A stretch of DNA of 8,310 nucleotides from an uncultured Gammaproteobacteria bacterium. GTDB lineage: Bacteria; Pseudomonadota; Gammaproteobacteria; Rariloculales; Rariloculaceae. Location of the stretch: NCBI GenBank assembly GCA_946887385.1, contig CAMPKU010000204.1, positions 1 to 8,310 of the forward strand, in the 5' to 3' direction. The position numbers and the translations under genes were made by a program. This document shows positions 1 through 6,331 of this stretch, piece after piece; position 1 is the stretch's first letter, and each line of letters starts with the position of its first letter. The notes under the pieces were generated by a model. That model ran no database searches. It had not been told where the DNA came from and was given only the letters and a program-made list of their open reading frames with translations.

Positions 1-2544
1 GTTGTTCCAGTAGTCGTCGGGCAGGTCGAAGCGCACGATCTCGGCGATGTCGCGCGCCACGGCGTTAGCCGTTTCCCAGCGGCCCGGCAGCGTCAACGTG
101 CTGCGCCGCTTGCTCGTGGCCACCTCGGCGTCGGTGGGGCCGTTCGCGCCCACGAACTCCGTGATCTCGCGCTTGAGCTCTTGCATCGCCGCCGCGGTGC
201 GGTCGGCTTGCACGGGCGCAATTGCGAGGAACGGCCGCTGTGCCTGCGTCTGCACCACCGACGTGCTGGTGCCGTACGACCAGCCTTTGTCCTCGCGCAA
301 GTTCATGTTCACTCGCGACGTGAAGTTGCCTCCCAAGATGTCGTTCATGGCGTTGACGGCCACGTCGGTCATGCCGTCGCGCTCGCCGATCAGATGCCCT
401 GCGATGATCACGCTCTGCTCGGAGCCGGGGCGATCGATGAGGTAGACGCGCGGCTCGGCGGTGAGCGCCACGTCGGGAAGGGTTTTGGCCGGCACGTCGC
501 CGCGGCGCCAATCGTCGAACAGCGCTTCGAGCTTCGGCCGAATTTCCGCGAGCGTGGTGTCGCCCACCACGATCATCGTGGCGTTGTTCGGCTTGAACCA
601 CGCGTCGTGGTACGCCTGAAGGTCGCCGCGGTCGAGCGCGCTCACGGCTTCTTCGGTGCCCGAGCCCGTCATCGGCAGCGAGTACGCGTGGCCTTCGCCG
701 TAGAGCAAGCGCGGCAGCACGCGCAACGCCATGTCGGTGGGCGTGTTCTTCTCCTGCTGGATGCTCGCGAGCTGCAAGCGCTTCAAGCGCTCGAGCTCCG
801 TGGCCGCGAACGCCGGGTTCAAGATCACGTCGGCGTAAACGGCGAGCGACTCGTCCAGGTTCTCCTTGAGGGCGGACAGGCCCACCACGGAGAAGTCGAG
901 ATTGGCGCCCGACGACAGCTCGGCGCCGAGCCGTGCGACGGTGTCGCTGATTTCGAGCGCGTCCATCGTGGCCGTGCCCTCGTCCAGCATCTCCATCGTC
1001 ATGGTGGCCGTGCCCGGCGATGCGAGCTGGTCGGCCGCGTAGCCGGCGTTCAACTGCAAGCTGAACCGCACGACGGGGACGGCGTGGCGCTCCGCCACGA
1101 TCAGGCGCATGCCGTTGTCGAGCGTGGCTTGCTGCAGCGCGGGGAACGGGGCGTCGGGGAACGTCTGCGGCATCGGCAGCGAGGTGCGATCCGCGCTCGT
1201 GGGCGTCGGGGCCAGGTCCGTGGGGAACGGATGCACCTCGATGACCATGGGCTCGCCGTCGATCCACTTGCGCGCCGTGGCGGCTACCTGCTGCTGTGTG
1301 GCGCTGTTCAACAGCGCGAGCGAGTGCTTGTAAAAATCGGGCCGGCCGCCGAACACGGCGTTCTCGGCGAGAATCTGCGACTTGCCTCCGAACCCGCCCA
1401 CCTGCTCGACGCCGCGGATGAAGCTGCTGCGAAGTTCCGTGCGCACGCGGTCCAGCTCGGCTCGCGTGGGCCCTTCGGCCAGGAACCGCGCGAGCTCCTC
1501 GTCGAGCGCGCGCTCGACGGCCTCGAGGCTCTGCCCTTCGCCTGCCGTGGCGTACGCGATATAGGCGCCTGAGATCTCGTTCGCGATCTGAAGGGCGCCC
1601 GCGTCGGTGGCGATCTGATCTTCGTAGACCAGCCGCTGATAGAGGCGCGACGTCTTGCCGCTCGTGAGCACGTAGTCGGCCAGCTGCAGATACGTGGCTT
1701 CGTCGCTGATCCACTCCGGGCCGAGCCAGACTTTGTAGATGCGCGCCTGCGGCACGCGATCCTGCATCACGATGCGGCTGGCAGGCACGGCGTTCGGAAT
1801 CCAGCGCTCTTTGTGCGTCAGCGGCGGGCCCGGCGCGATGTCGCCGAAATAGCGCTGCACTTTCTCGCGCGCCGTCGCCACGTCGATGTCGCCGGCCAGC
1901 ACGAGCGTTGCGTTGTTCGGGCCGTAATACGTCTCGAACCACGTTTTCACGTCGTCGAGCGTGGCCGCGTTCAAATCCTCCATCGAGCCGATCACTTCCC
2001 ACGAGTACGGGTGGCCCGGCGGAAACAGGTTCTCGAAGATGGTGCCGAAGACCTTGCCGTACGGCTCGTTGTCGCCCTGGCGCTTTTCGTTCTGCACCAC
2101 GCCGCGCTGCTCGTCGAGCCGCTCCTGGTCCACCACGCCGAGCAGGTGACCCATGCGATCGGATTCGAGCCAGAGTGCAAGATCGACGGCCGACGTGGGC
2201 ACGGTCTGGAAATAGTTCGTGCGGTCGAAGCTCGTGGTGCCGTTCATGCTGGTGGCGCCCACTTGTTGCAACGGCCGAAAATACTCGTCGTTGTGGTTCT
2301 CGCTGCCGTTGAACATCAAGTGCTCGAACAAGTGCGCGAAGCCGGTCTTGCCGGGCTCCTCGTTCTTCGAGCCCACGTGATACCACACGGTGACGGCCAC
2401 GATCGGCGCCTTGCGGTCCTCGTGCACGATGACCCGCAGACCGTTGTCGAGATAGAACTCGTCGAACGGAATGTCGGGATCTTGAGCCCAGGCCGTCGTC
2501 CACCAGACGACGGCGAGGCAAGCGGCTGCGAGTGATGTTTTCAT
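1..2544 (-). CDS. Exported two-domain M16 (pitrilysin/insulinase-type) zinc metallopeptidase, 3' end missing
   Basis: Reading leftward from the ATG at 2544, the frame stays open to base 1, giving 848 residues with no stop, so the C-terminus lies outside the window. Residues 1-20 look like a Sec signal peptide (MKTSLAAACL... ending AWA, then QDPDIPFDEF), so the enzyme should act in the periplasm or be secreted. The N-terminal half carries the inverted zinc motif H71-L-F-E74-H75 and a downstream glutamate, E153 in VVQNEKRQ, about the expected 76-78 residues later. These are the metal ligands and catalytic base of family M16. A second M16 fold begins near residue 468 (LDNGMRLIVAERHAVP) and lacks the zinc motif (ATMTMEMLDEGT at that place), as usual for the inactive half. 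The late R/Y pair region LREDKGWSYGT (about 749-759) is conserved. An in-frame ATG pair at 2560-2565 could add 6-7 residues, but GGA about 9 nt upstream and the better signal peptide favour 2544. Substrates are probably peptides; the specific role is unknown. The gene is divergent from pip. Confidence 0.93.
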   Translation of the reverse strand, partial: MKTSLAAACLAVVWWTTAWAQDPDIPFDEFYLDNGLRVIVHEDRKAPIVAVTVWYHVGSKNEEPGKTGFAHLFEHLMFNGSENHNDEYFRPLQQVGATSMNGTTSFDRTNYFQTVPTSAVDLALWLESDRMGHLLGVVDQERLDEQRGVVQNEKRQGDNEPYGKVFGTIFENLFPPGHPYSWEVIGSMEDLNAATLDDVKTWFETYYGPNNATLVLAGDIDVATAREKVQRYFGDIAPGPPLTHKERWIPNAVPASRIVMQDRVPQARIYKVWLGPEWISDEATYLQLADYVLTSGKTSRLYQRLVYEDQIATDAGALQIANEISGAYIAYATAGEGQSLEAVERALDEELARFLAEGPTRAELDRVRTELRSSFIRGVEQVGGFGGKSQILAENAVFGGRPDFYKHSLALLNSATQQQVAATARKWIDGEPMVIEVHPFPTDLAPTPTSADRTSLPMPQTFPDAPFPALQQATLDNGMRLIVAERHAVPVVRFSLQLNAGYAADQLASPGTATMTMEMLDEGTATMDALEISDTVARLGAELSSGANLDFSVVGLSALKENLDESLAVYADVILNPAFAATELERLKRLQLASIQQEKNTPTDMALRVLPRLLYGEGHAYSLPMTGSGTEEAVSALDRGDLQAYHDAWFKPNNATMIVVGDTTLAEIRPKLEALFDDWRRGDVPAKTLPDVALTAEPRVYLIDRPGSEQSVIIAGHLIGERDGMTDVAVNAMNDILGGNFTSRVNMNLREDKGWSYGTSTSVVQTQAQRPFLAIAPVQADRTAAAMQELKREITEFVGANGPTDAEVATSKRRSTLTLPGRWETANAVARDIAEIVRFDLPDDYWNN

Positions 2545-2594
2545 CGAAGTTCCGTGCGCCATCATTCGAGTTGGGTAAGTATAAGCGTTAACCC
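2545..2594. promoter_or_regulatory. 50-bp divergent promoter region between the M16 gene and pip
   Basis: Both genes start at the edges of this gap, so promoters for both must lie in it or inside the coding sequences. TAAGTATAAG at 2576-2585 reads as a -10-like TATAAG on the plus strand (2580-2585) and as TATACT on the minus strand (2583-2578). The two share the central TATA. I found no convincing -35 for either. If the plus -10 is used, the pip transcript would start only a few bases before its ATG, which agrees with the lack of a clear Shine-Dalgarno there. The promoter call is inference. Confidence 0.3.
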
Positions 2595-3554
2595 ATGAGC
2601 ACCCGGACGCAATACCCGCCGATCGAGCCCTTCGACAGCGCTTATCTCGCGGTGGGCGACGGCCATGAGGTTTACTACGAGCAATCCGGCAATCCCACCG
2701 GCAAACCCGCGTTGTTCGTGCACGGCGGGCCCGGCGGCGGCGGCGACGTCAACGCGCGGCGGTTTTTCGATCCCGACGGGTATCGCATCGTGGTCTTCGA
2801 CCAGCGAGGCTCCGGGCGCAGCCGGCCGCACGCCTCGCTCGAGGCCAACACCACCTGGCATCTCGTCGCGGACATCGAGCGGCTGCGGCACCGCCTCGGC
2901 ATCGATCGCTGGCTCGTATTCGGCGGCTCGTGGGGCAGCACGCTTTCGCTCGCCTATGCGCAGTCGCATCCGCAGGCCGTCAGCGAGCTCGTGCTGCGCG
3001 GCATTTTTCTGCTGCGCCAGCTCGAGCTCACCTGGTTCTATCAGTTCGGCGCGAGCCTGCTGTTTCCCGAGCAATGGCAAAAGTACGTCGCGCCGATCCC
3101 GCTTCAGGAGCGCGGTGATTTGCTCGCAGCCTTTCATCGACGCCTCCTCGGCCACGATCCCGAGGTGCGGCTCGCGGCCGCGCGCGCCTGGTCGCAGTGG
3201 GAAGGCGCCACCAGCTCGCTACTGCCCAATCCAAAGCGCGAGGACCAGTTCGGCGCCGAGGAGTTTGCGTTGGCGCTCGCGCGCATCGAGGCGCACTACT
3301 TCGTGAACCGCGGATTTTTCTCCTCCGAGAACCAGCTGCTCGACGGCGTGGATAAGATACGCGGCATTCCGGCCGTCATCGTGCACGGCCGCTACGACGT
3401 GGTCTGCCCGATCGACACGGCGTTCGAGCTGCACCGGCGCTGGCCCGAGGCGGATTTTCGGATCGTGCGGGATGCGGGCCATTCGGCCTACGAGCCCGGC
3501 ATCACCGCCGAGCTGGTGGCGGCCACGGATCGGTTCTTGGGAAAGAGAGCATGA
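2595..3554 (+). CDS. pip: Proline iminopeptidase (prolyl aminopeptidase, family S33)
   Basis: A 319-residue alpha/beta hydrolase that removes N-terminal proline from peptides, usually in the cytoplasm; no signal peptide is visible. It starts with the family's typical RTQYPPIEPFDS...VGDGHEVYYEQSGNP block, so the ATG at 2595 gives the full-length form. HGGPGGG (43-49) supplies the oxyanion-hole region, followed by the FDQRGSGRS block (68-76). The nucleophile is S112 in GGSWGS, the acid D268 in HGRYDVVCP, and the histidine H296 in DAGHSAYE. E203 (WSQWEG) and E232 (RIEAHY) sit where the Serratia-type enzyme has the glutamates that bind the substrate amino group. The length is normal for the family. 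No clear Shine-Dalgarno precedes the ATG. The gene leads an operon: its TGA (3552-3554) overlaps the ATG of pyrC by 4 bp, implying translational coupling. Confidence 0.95.
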   Translation: MSTRTQYPPIEPFDSAYLAVGDGHEVYYEQSGNPTGKPALFVHGGPGGGGDVNARRFFDPDGYRIVVFDQRGSGRSRPHASLEANTTWHLVADIERLRHRLGIDRWLVFGGSWGSTLSLAYAQSHPQAVSELVLRGIFLLRQLELTWFYQFGASLLFPEQWQKYVAPIPLQERGDLLAAFHRRLLGHDPEVRLAAARAWSQWEGATSSLLPNPKREDQFGAEEFALALARIEAHYFVNRGFFSSENQLLDGVDKIRGIPAVIVHGRYDVVCPIDTAFELHRRWPEADFRIVRDAGHSAYEPGITAELVAATDRFLGKRA

Positions 3555-4897
3555 GCACGCTACGGCTTGCCAACGCGCAGATCGTCAACGAAGGGCGCAT
3601 CGTCGCGGCCGACGTGCTGATCCGCGGCGAGCGCATCGAGCGCATCGGCGCCGGCGCGCTGCCCGCGGGCACGCCCACGATCGATCTGAACGGCCTGCAC
3701 CTGCTGCCGGGCCTCATCGACGACCAGGTGCATTGCCGCGAGCCGGGGCTCACGCACAAGGCCACGCTGGCCACCGAGTCGCTCGCGGCGCTGTGCGGCG
3801 GCGTCACCAGCTTCCTGGACATGCCGAACACGCAGCCGCCCACCACGAACCGCGCCGCGCTCGCCGAAAAGCGCCGCATCGCAGCGGCCTCGTGCCGCGT
3901 GAACTACGGGTTCTACTTCGGCGCCACGAACACCAATCTCGAGGAGATCAAGCGCATCGGCCCGGAGGACGCGTGCGGCATCAAGGTCTTCATGGGCGCA
4001 TCGACGGGCAACATGCTCGTCGACGATCCGGCCACGCTCGAGGGCATCTTCGCCGAGGCGCGCGTGCCGATCGCCACGCATTGCGAGTACTCGCCGCTGA
4101 TCGCGGCGAACGAGCAAATCTATCGCGAGCGCTACGGCGAGGCCGTGCCGATCGAGGCCCACCCGCTGATCCGCTCGGCGGAGGCGTGCTATCGATCGTC
4201 GTCGCTGGCCGTGGATCTCGCGAAGCGCCACGGCGCGCGCCTGCACGTGCTGCATTTGACCACGGCGCGCGAGCTCGAGCTGTTCGAGCGGGGGCCCATC
4301 GAAGGCAAGCGCATCACCGCCGAGGTTTGTGCCCATCATCTGTGGTTCGACGAGTCGAGCTACGCCACGCTGGGCGCCAAGATCAAGTGCAATCCCGCCA
4401 TCAAGACGGCCGCCGACCGCGCGGCGTTGCGCACCGCCGTGGTCGAGGATCGCATCGACGTGATCGCCACGGACCACGCCCCGCACACGCTCGAGGAGAA
4501 GGGCCGCAGCTACTTCGACGCGCCGTCGGGCTTGCCGCTGGTGCAGCATTCGCTGCTGATGCTGCTCGAGCAGCACGCCGACGGCTTGTTCACGCTGCCC
4601 AAGATCGTGGAAAAAGCCGCGCACAACCCGGCCGTGCTGTTCGGCATCGCCGAGCGCGGCTTCATTCGCGAGGGCTACTATGCCGACCTCGTGGCCGTCG
4701 ACCTGGCGGCCGTCACGCACGTCGATGCGGCGCAAGTCCGTTACAAGTGCGGCTGGTCGCCGCTCGAAGGAACGGCGCTTCGCGGCGGCATCGCCTTGAC
4801 CGTGCTGAACGGCGTGCCCGTGTTCCGCGGCGGCGAGCCGGTGGCGGGCCCCAACCCGGCCCGCGCGCTTGAGTTCAGAGCGGGAGGTGTTTCATGA
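3551..4897 (+). CDS. pyrC: Dihydroorotase (amidohydrolase superfamily, class I-like)
   Basis: A 448-residue cytoplasmic zinc amidohydrolase for the third step of pyrimidine synthesis, the reversible conversion of N-carbamoyl-aspartate to dihydroorotate. The N-terminal beta-sandwich segment (1-50) leads to PGLIDDQVHCREPGLTHK, with H61 as metal ligand and R63 as substrate-binding arginine. K145 in GIKVFMGASTGNM is the expected carboxylated lysine. H177 (ATHCEY), H235 (HVLHLT) and D308 (ATDHAPHT) complete the metal site and catalytic Asp. NPAIK (281-285) and the C-terminal WSPLEG...VLNGVPVFRGG block are typical. The usual first histidine of the HxH motif is Gln59. I recall this QVH form from a Bacteroidetes-type subfamily, including a Porphyromonas protein of known structure, so it looks like a subfamily trait rather than damage. 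The ATG sits in a 4-bp overlap with the pip stop, preceded by GAAAGAGAG. The stop overlaps the next gene in the same way. An allantoinase or hydantoinase is less likely given MPNTQPPTTN and the K/H/D pattern. Confidence 0.92.
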   Translation: MSTLRLANAQIVNEGRIVAADVLIRGERIERIGAGALPAGTPTIDLNGLHLLPGLIDDQVHCREPGLTHKATLATESLAALCGGVTSFLDMPNTQPPTTNRAALAEKRRIAAASCRVNYGFYFGATNTNLEEIKRIGPEDACGIKVFMGASTGNMLVDDPATLEGIFAEARVPIATHCEYSPLIAANEQIYRERYGEAVPIEAHPLIRSAEACYRSSSLAVDLAKRHGARLHVLHLTTARELELFERGPIEGKRITAEVCAHHLWFDESSYATLGAKIKCNPAIKTAADRAALRTAVVEDRIDVIATDHAPHTLEEKGRSYFDAPSGLPLVQHSLLMLLEQHADGLFTLPKIVEKAAHNPAVLFGIAERGFIREGYYADLVAVDLAAVTHVDAAQVRYKCGWSPLEGTALRGGIALTVLNGVPVFRGGEPVAGPNPARALEFRAGGVS

Positions 4898-5778
4898 CCA
4901 CGACACGCTTTTTCTGGTGCCTCTGCATCGTTGGCACGGCGCTGGGCGCCGCCGCTTGCGGCGTCTCCGACGAGCCGCCGGGCGCCGCGGGCGCCGCCGC
5001 CGTTGCCGCTACGGCCGCCGAGCATGCGCACGATGCGCCGACTCCCACGCCCGCCGCGCTCGCGGAGCCCGCCGTGCCGGTGCTCGAGCAAGAGCTGGCG
5101 TACGGCGAAGGAGCCAAGGACAACCTCGTGGGCTTCCTCGCGATGCCGCAGGACGCTGCCGAACCGCTGCCGGGCATCATCGTGATTCACGAGTGGTGGG
5201 GGCTCAACGACAACATCAAGGCGATGACGCGCCGGCTTGCCGGCGAGGGCTACGTGGCGTTGGCCGTCGATCTGTACGGCGGCCGTACGGCCGACACGCC
5301 CGAGGCCGCGCAGGCCCTGATGCGTGAGCTCGTCACTCAGCCGGAGGCGGCACGCGCGAACCTCACGCAGGCTTACAACTACCTCGAGAAATACGCGTTT
5401 GCGCCGCGCATCGCGAGCATCGGCTGGTGCTTGGGCGGCGGCTGGTCGTTGCAAACGGCGCTGCTCTACCCCGACGCGCTCGACGCGATGGTGATGTATT
5501 ACGGTGAGGTGCTCACCGACCGCGGCCGGCTGGCGGCGCTCGAAATGCCGATCTTGGGCTTCTTCGGCGCCGAGGACGAAAGCATTCCCGTGCGCGAGGT
5601 GCAGCAGTTTCGCGCCACGCTGTCGGACCTGCGCAAGGACGCTCAGGTGTTGATCGTGCCGCGTGCCGATCACGCGTTCGCGAATCCGAGCGGCGGAAAC
5701 TACAACGAGCAAGCCGCCAACGAGGCGTGGGCCACGACCGTGGCTTTTCTGGCGCGCCATCTGCGCACGGATTTATAA
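4894..5778 (+). CDS. Dienelactone hydrolase family protein, predicted lipoprotein
   Basis: A 294-residue protein. Residues 1-21 form a hydrophobic signal ending LGAAA before C22. This fits a relaxed lipobox (Ala rather than Leu at -3), and Gly at +2 would not retain it in the inner membrane. Residues 24-62 are a low-complexity Ala/Pro/Glu tether. The alpha/beta hydrolase domain begins near 66. E100 in VIHEWWGLN, C179 in GWCLGGGW (Cys nucleophile), D228 in FFGAEDESIP and H260 in RADHAFANP reproduce the dienelactone hydrolase Cys-Asp-His triad with its accessory glutamate. The enzyme probably hydrolyses a lactone or ester in the periplasm or at the outer membrane; the natural substrate cannot be read from sequence. 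A strong Shine-Dalgarno, GGGAGGTG at 4882-4889, supports this start. The ATG overlaps the pyrC stop by 4 bp, making this the third gene of the operon. The TAA stop begins an A-run shared with a minus-strand terminator. Confidence 0.9.
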   Translation: MTTTRFFWCLCIVGTALGAAACGVSDEPPGAAGAAAVAATAAEHAHDAPTPTPAALAEPAVPVLEQELAYGEGAKDNLVGFLAMPQDAAEPLPGIIVIHEWWGLNDNIKAMTRRLAGEGYVALAVDLYGGRTADTPEAAQALMRELVTQPEAARANLTQAYNYLEKYAFAPRIASIGWCLGGGWSLQTALLYPDALDAMVMYYGEVLTDRGRLAALEMPILGFFGAEDESIPVREVQQFRATLSDLRKDAQVLIVPRADHAFANPSGGNYNEQAANEAWATTVAFLARHLRTDL

Positions 5779-5820
5779 AAAAATGGAGCCGGGTTATTAG
5801 ACTGCCGGAAACCCGGCCCC
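5777..5820 (-). terminator. Rho-independent terminator for the small minus-strand gene
   Basis: GCCGGGTT (5788-5795) pairs with AACCCGGC (5810-5817) around a 14-nt loop, and GG 5785-5786 with CC 5819-5820 can extend the stem past one mismatch. Seven A residues at 5777-5783 give a U-tract immediately after the hairpin when read on the minus strand. On the plus strand the hairpin is followed by CCCCTC, not T, so it is a terminator in the minus direction only. The U-tract overlaps the last bases of the dienelactone hydrolase stop codon. Confidence 0.82.
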
Positions 5821-5827
5821 CTCAAAC

Positions 5828-5844
5828 GGCCGTCCGACTCGGCC
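5828..5844. other. Short GC hairpin between convergent genes
   Basis: GGCCG (5828-5832) and CGGCC (5840-5844) pair around a 7-nt loop (TCCGACT). It lies between the two larger hairpins and has no T-tract on either side. It may simply add structure to the 3' end of either transcript. Confidence 0.35.
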
Positions 5845-5886
5845 AACGGCCCACCACGGGGGGAGGAGTGGTGGACCGTTTGTTCA
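5845..5886 (+). terminator. Probable weak terminator of the pip-pyrC-hydrolase operon
   Basis: AACGG-c-CCACCAC (5845-5857) pairs with GTGGTGG-a-CCGTT (5868-5880): twelve base pairs with one C/A mismatch and a purine loop GGGGGGAGGA. On the plus strand the 3' arm runs into TTTGTTC, a short imperfect T-tract. On the minus strand no T-run follows. It lies about 65 nt past the operon's last stop and just before the stop of the opposing small gene, as expected for the far-side terminator of a convergent pair. The tail is weak, so confidence is moderate. Confidence 0.5.
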
Positions 5887-5893
5887 GTACCGT

Positions 5894-6160
5894 CTAGCTC
5901 CTTGCGCGAAGCTCGTTCGTCGCGAGCACGAGCTTTCCTGACAACACGCGCAGCTCTTCGTTCAGAGTCTCGCGCAGCTCACGTCCCTGCTCGCGGATGA
6001 AAGCGTCGATTTCAGTGCGAATCAGCTGCGAGTCGACGATGAGCTCCGCAGTTTCGGGCGCTGTGCGCACCACCGGGATCTCGGCGCCTGCCGCATGCTG
6101 TGCGAGCAGGCCCACGGACAATCCGACGGCAGTGGCCATCAGTGTTTTGCGTGTAACCAT
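5894..6160 (-). CDS. Small exported protein of unknown function, predicted sigma-54-dependent
   Basis: An 88-residue frame starting at the ATG complementary to 6158-6160 and ending at TAG. AAGGA (minus strand, 6174-6170) lies 9 nt before the ATG, a good Shine-Dalgarno. Residues 1-26 form a Sec signal peptide: MVTRK basic start, hydrophobic LMATAVGLSVGLLAQ core, and AAGA just before E27. The predicted mature chain of 62 residues has no Cys, Trp, Tyr or His. After a short extended start (EIPVVRTAPETAE) it is almost wholly charged and helix-prone (IRTEIDAFIREQGRELRETLNEELRVL...ATNELRARS), so it could be an amphipathic helix or helical hairpin in the periplasm. No transmembrane segment other than the signal is visible. 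I do not recognise the family. Upstream lies a near-consensus sigma-54 promoter and downstream a strong terminator, so it appears to be a single-gene transcript of roughly 445 nt, divergent from a sigma-54 activator gene. Signal, Shine-Dalgarno, promoter and terminator together argue that the frame is real. Confidence 0.8.
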   Translation of the reverse strand: MVTRKTLMATAVGLSVGLLAQHAAGAEIPVVRTAPETAELIVDSQLIRTEIDAFIREQGRELRETLNEELRVLSGKLVLATNELRARS

Positions 6161-6198
6161 ACTCTCGAGTCCTTTTTTACAAAATTTCGTGGCTAAGT

Positions 6199-6218
6199 GA
6201 CGAGCTTCACAGTTCGTC
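6199..6218 (-). other. Possible hairpin in the 5' leader of the small gene
   Basis: GACGA (6199-6203) and TCGTC (6214-6218) can pair around a 10-nt loop. This falls just after the inferred transcription start (about 6222) in a leader of about 62 nt, well upstream of the Shine-Dalgarno. A 5-bp stem may be chance. Confidence 0.2.
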
Positions 6219-6230
6219 TCGGGTCTCCCT

Positions 6231-6249
6231 ATTGCACATGGCGTGCCAA
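6231..6249 (-). promoter_or_regulatory. Sigma-54 (-24/-12) promoter of the small exported protein
   Basis: On the minus strand the sequence is TTGGCACGCCATGTGCAAT. Against the known consensus YTGGCACG-N4-TTGCW it matches the whole -24 block, has the correct spacing, and differs only at the first T of the -12 block (GTGCA). The invariant GG (6247-6246) and GC (6235-6234) are separated by exactly 10 nt. Taking the C at 6234 as -12, transcription would start near 6222, leaving a leader of about 62 nt to the ATG at 6160 that contains the AAGGA ribosome site. The neighbouring divergent gene encodes a GAFTGA-containing sigma-54 activator, which strongly supports the call. Confidence 0.82.
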
Positions 6250-6265
6250 CGTAAAACTGTCAACT

Positions 6266-6278
6266 ACTCAAAGACTTA
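6266..6278 (+). promoter_or_regulatory. IHF-like binding site between promoter and upstream dyads
   Basis: ACTCAA-AGAC-TTA matches the IHF consensus WATCAA-N4-TTR at eight of nine defined positions, missing only the second A. Its centre is about 50 bp upstream of the inferred start of the small gene, between the sigma-54 element and the presumed activator sites. That is where IHF bends DNA in many sigma-54 promoters. The consensus is short and the region AT-rich, so a chance match is possible. Confidence 0.4.
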
Positions 6279-6291
6279 ACCCATCTTATGA

Positions 6292-6308
6292 TTAACGATA
6301 AACCGTAA
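6292..6308. promoter_or_regulatory. Putative activator-binding dyad, site 1 (degenerate)
   Basis: TTAACGATAAACCGTAA differs from site 2 (6332-6348) at only two of 17 positions and lies exactly 40 bp away centre to centre. Its dyad symmetry is partial: the outer TTA/TAA and several inner positions pair. Its centre, 6300, is about -78 from the inferred sigma-54 start site, the usual place for an enhancer-type site. The best candidate ligand is the Fis-like HTH of the adjacent activator; this is inferred. Confidence 0.55.
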
Positions 6309-6331
6309 GTCACGGCTTTTCGTTGCATAAA

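Noticed and set aside
181..1572. 463-codon plus-strand open frame opposite the M16 gene
   Set aside because: Antisense shadow with His/Arg/Val-rich low-complexity translation and no recognisable domain; the M16 frame explains the region.
65..2521. Long open frame of 818 codons on the minus strand in another frame of the M16 gene
   Set aside because: Its translation is Arg/Ala/Gly-rich and without domains, a GC-rich shadow. The overlapping frame starting at 2544 has the signal peptide, HLFEH motif and both M16 folds.
2515..2544. Lipobox in the M16 signal peptide (LAAAC, Cys9)
   Set aside because: The Cys lies too early, before a full hydrophobic core; cleavage after AWA at about residue 20 fits better.
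2571..2586. GG-N10-GC on the plus strand before pip as a sigma-54 promoter
   Set aside because: Only the GG and GC dinucleotides match, and the start site would fall inside the pip coding sequence.
3472..4872. Long open frames on both strands over pyrC (466 codons on plus, 391 on minus)
   Set aside because: Shadows of the dihydroorotase frame, which has all its catalytic motifs; the alternatives have repetitive Arg/Ala composition and no motifs.
4741..5760. 339-codon minus-strand open frame opposite the dienelactone hydrolase gene
   Set aside because: Antisense shadow; the plus frame has a strong ribosome site and an intact Cys-Asp-His triad.
6273..6311. GACTTA/TAAGTC inverted repeat (6273-6278 and 6306-6311)
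   Set aside because: Only 6 bp with a 27-nt loop, overlapping better-supported IHF-like and dyad elements; likely chance.
6313..6328. Sigma-54-like CGGCTTTTCGTTGCAT on the plus strand, in front of the activator gene
   Set aside because: GG to GC spacing is 9 rather than 10 nt and the -24 block is poor; sigma-54 spacing is strict.
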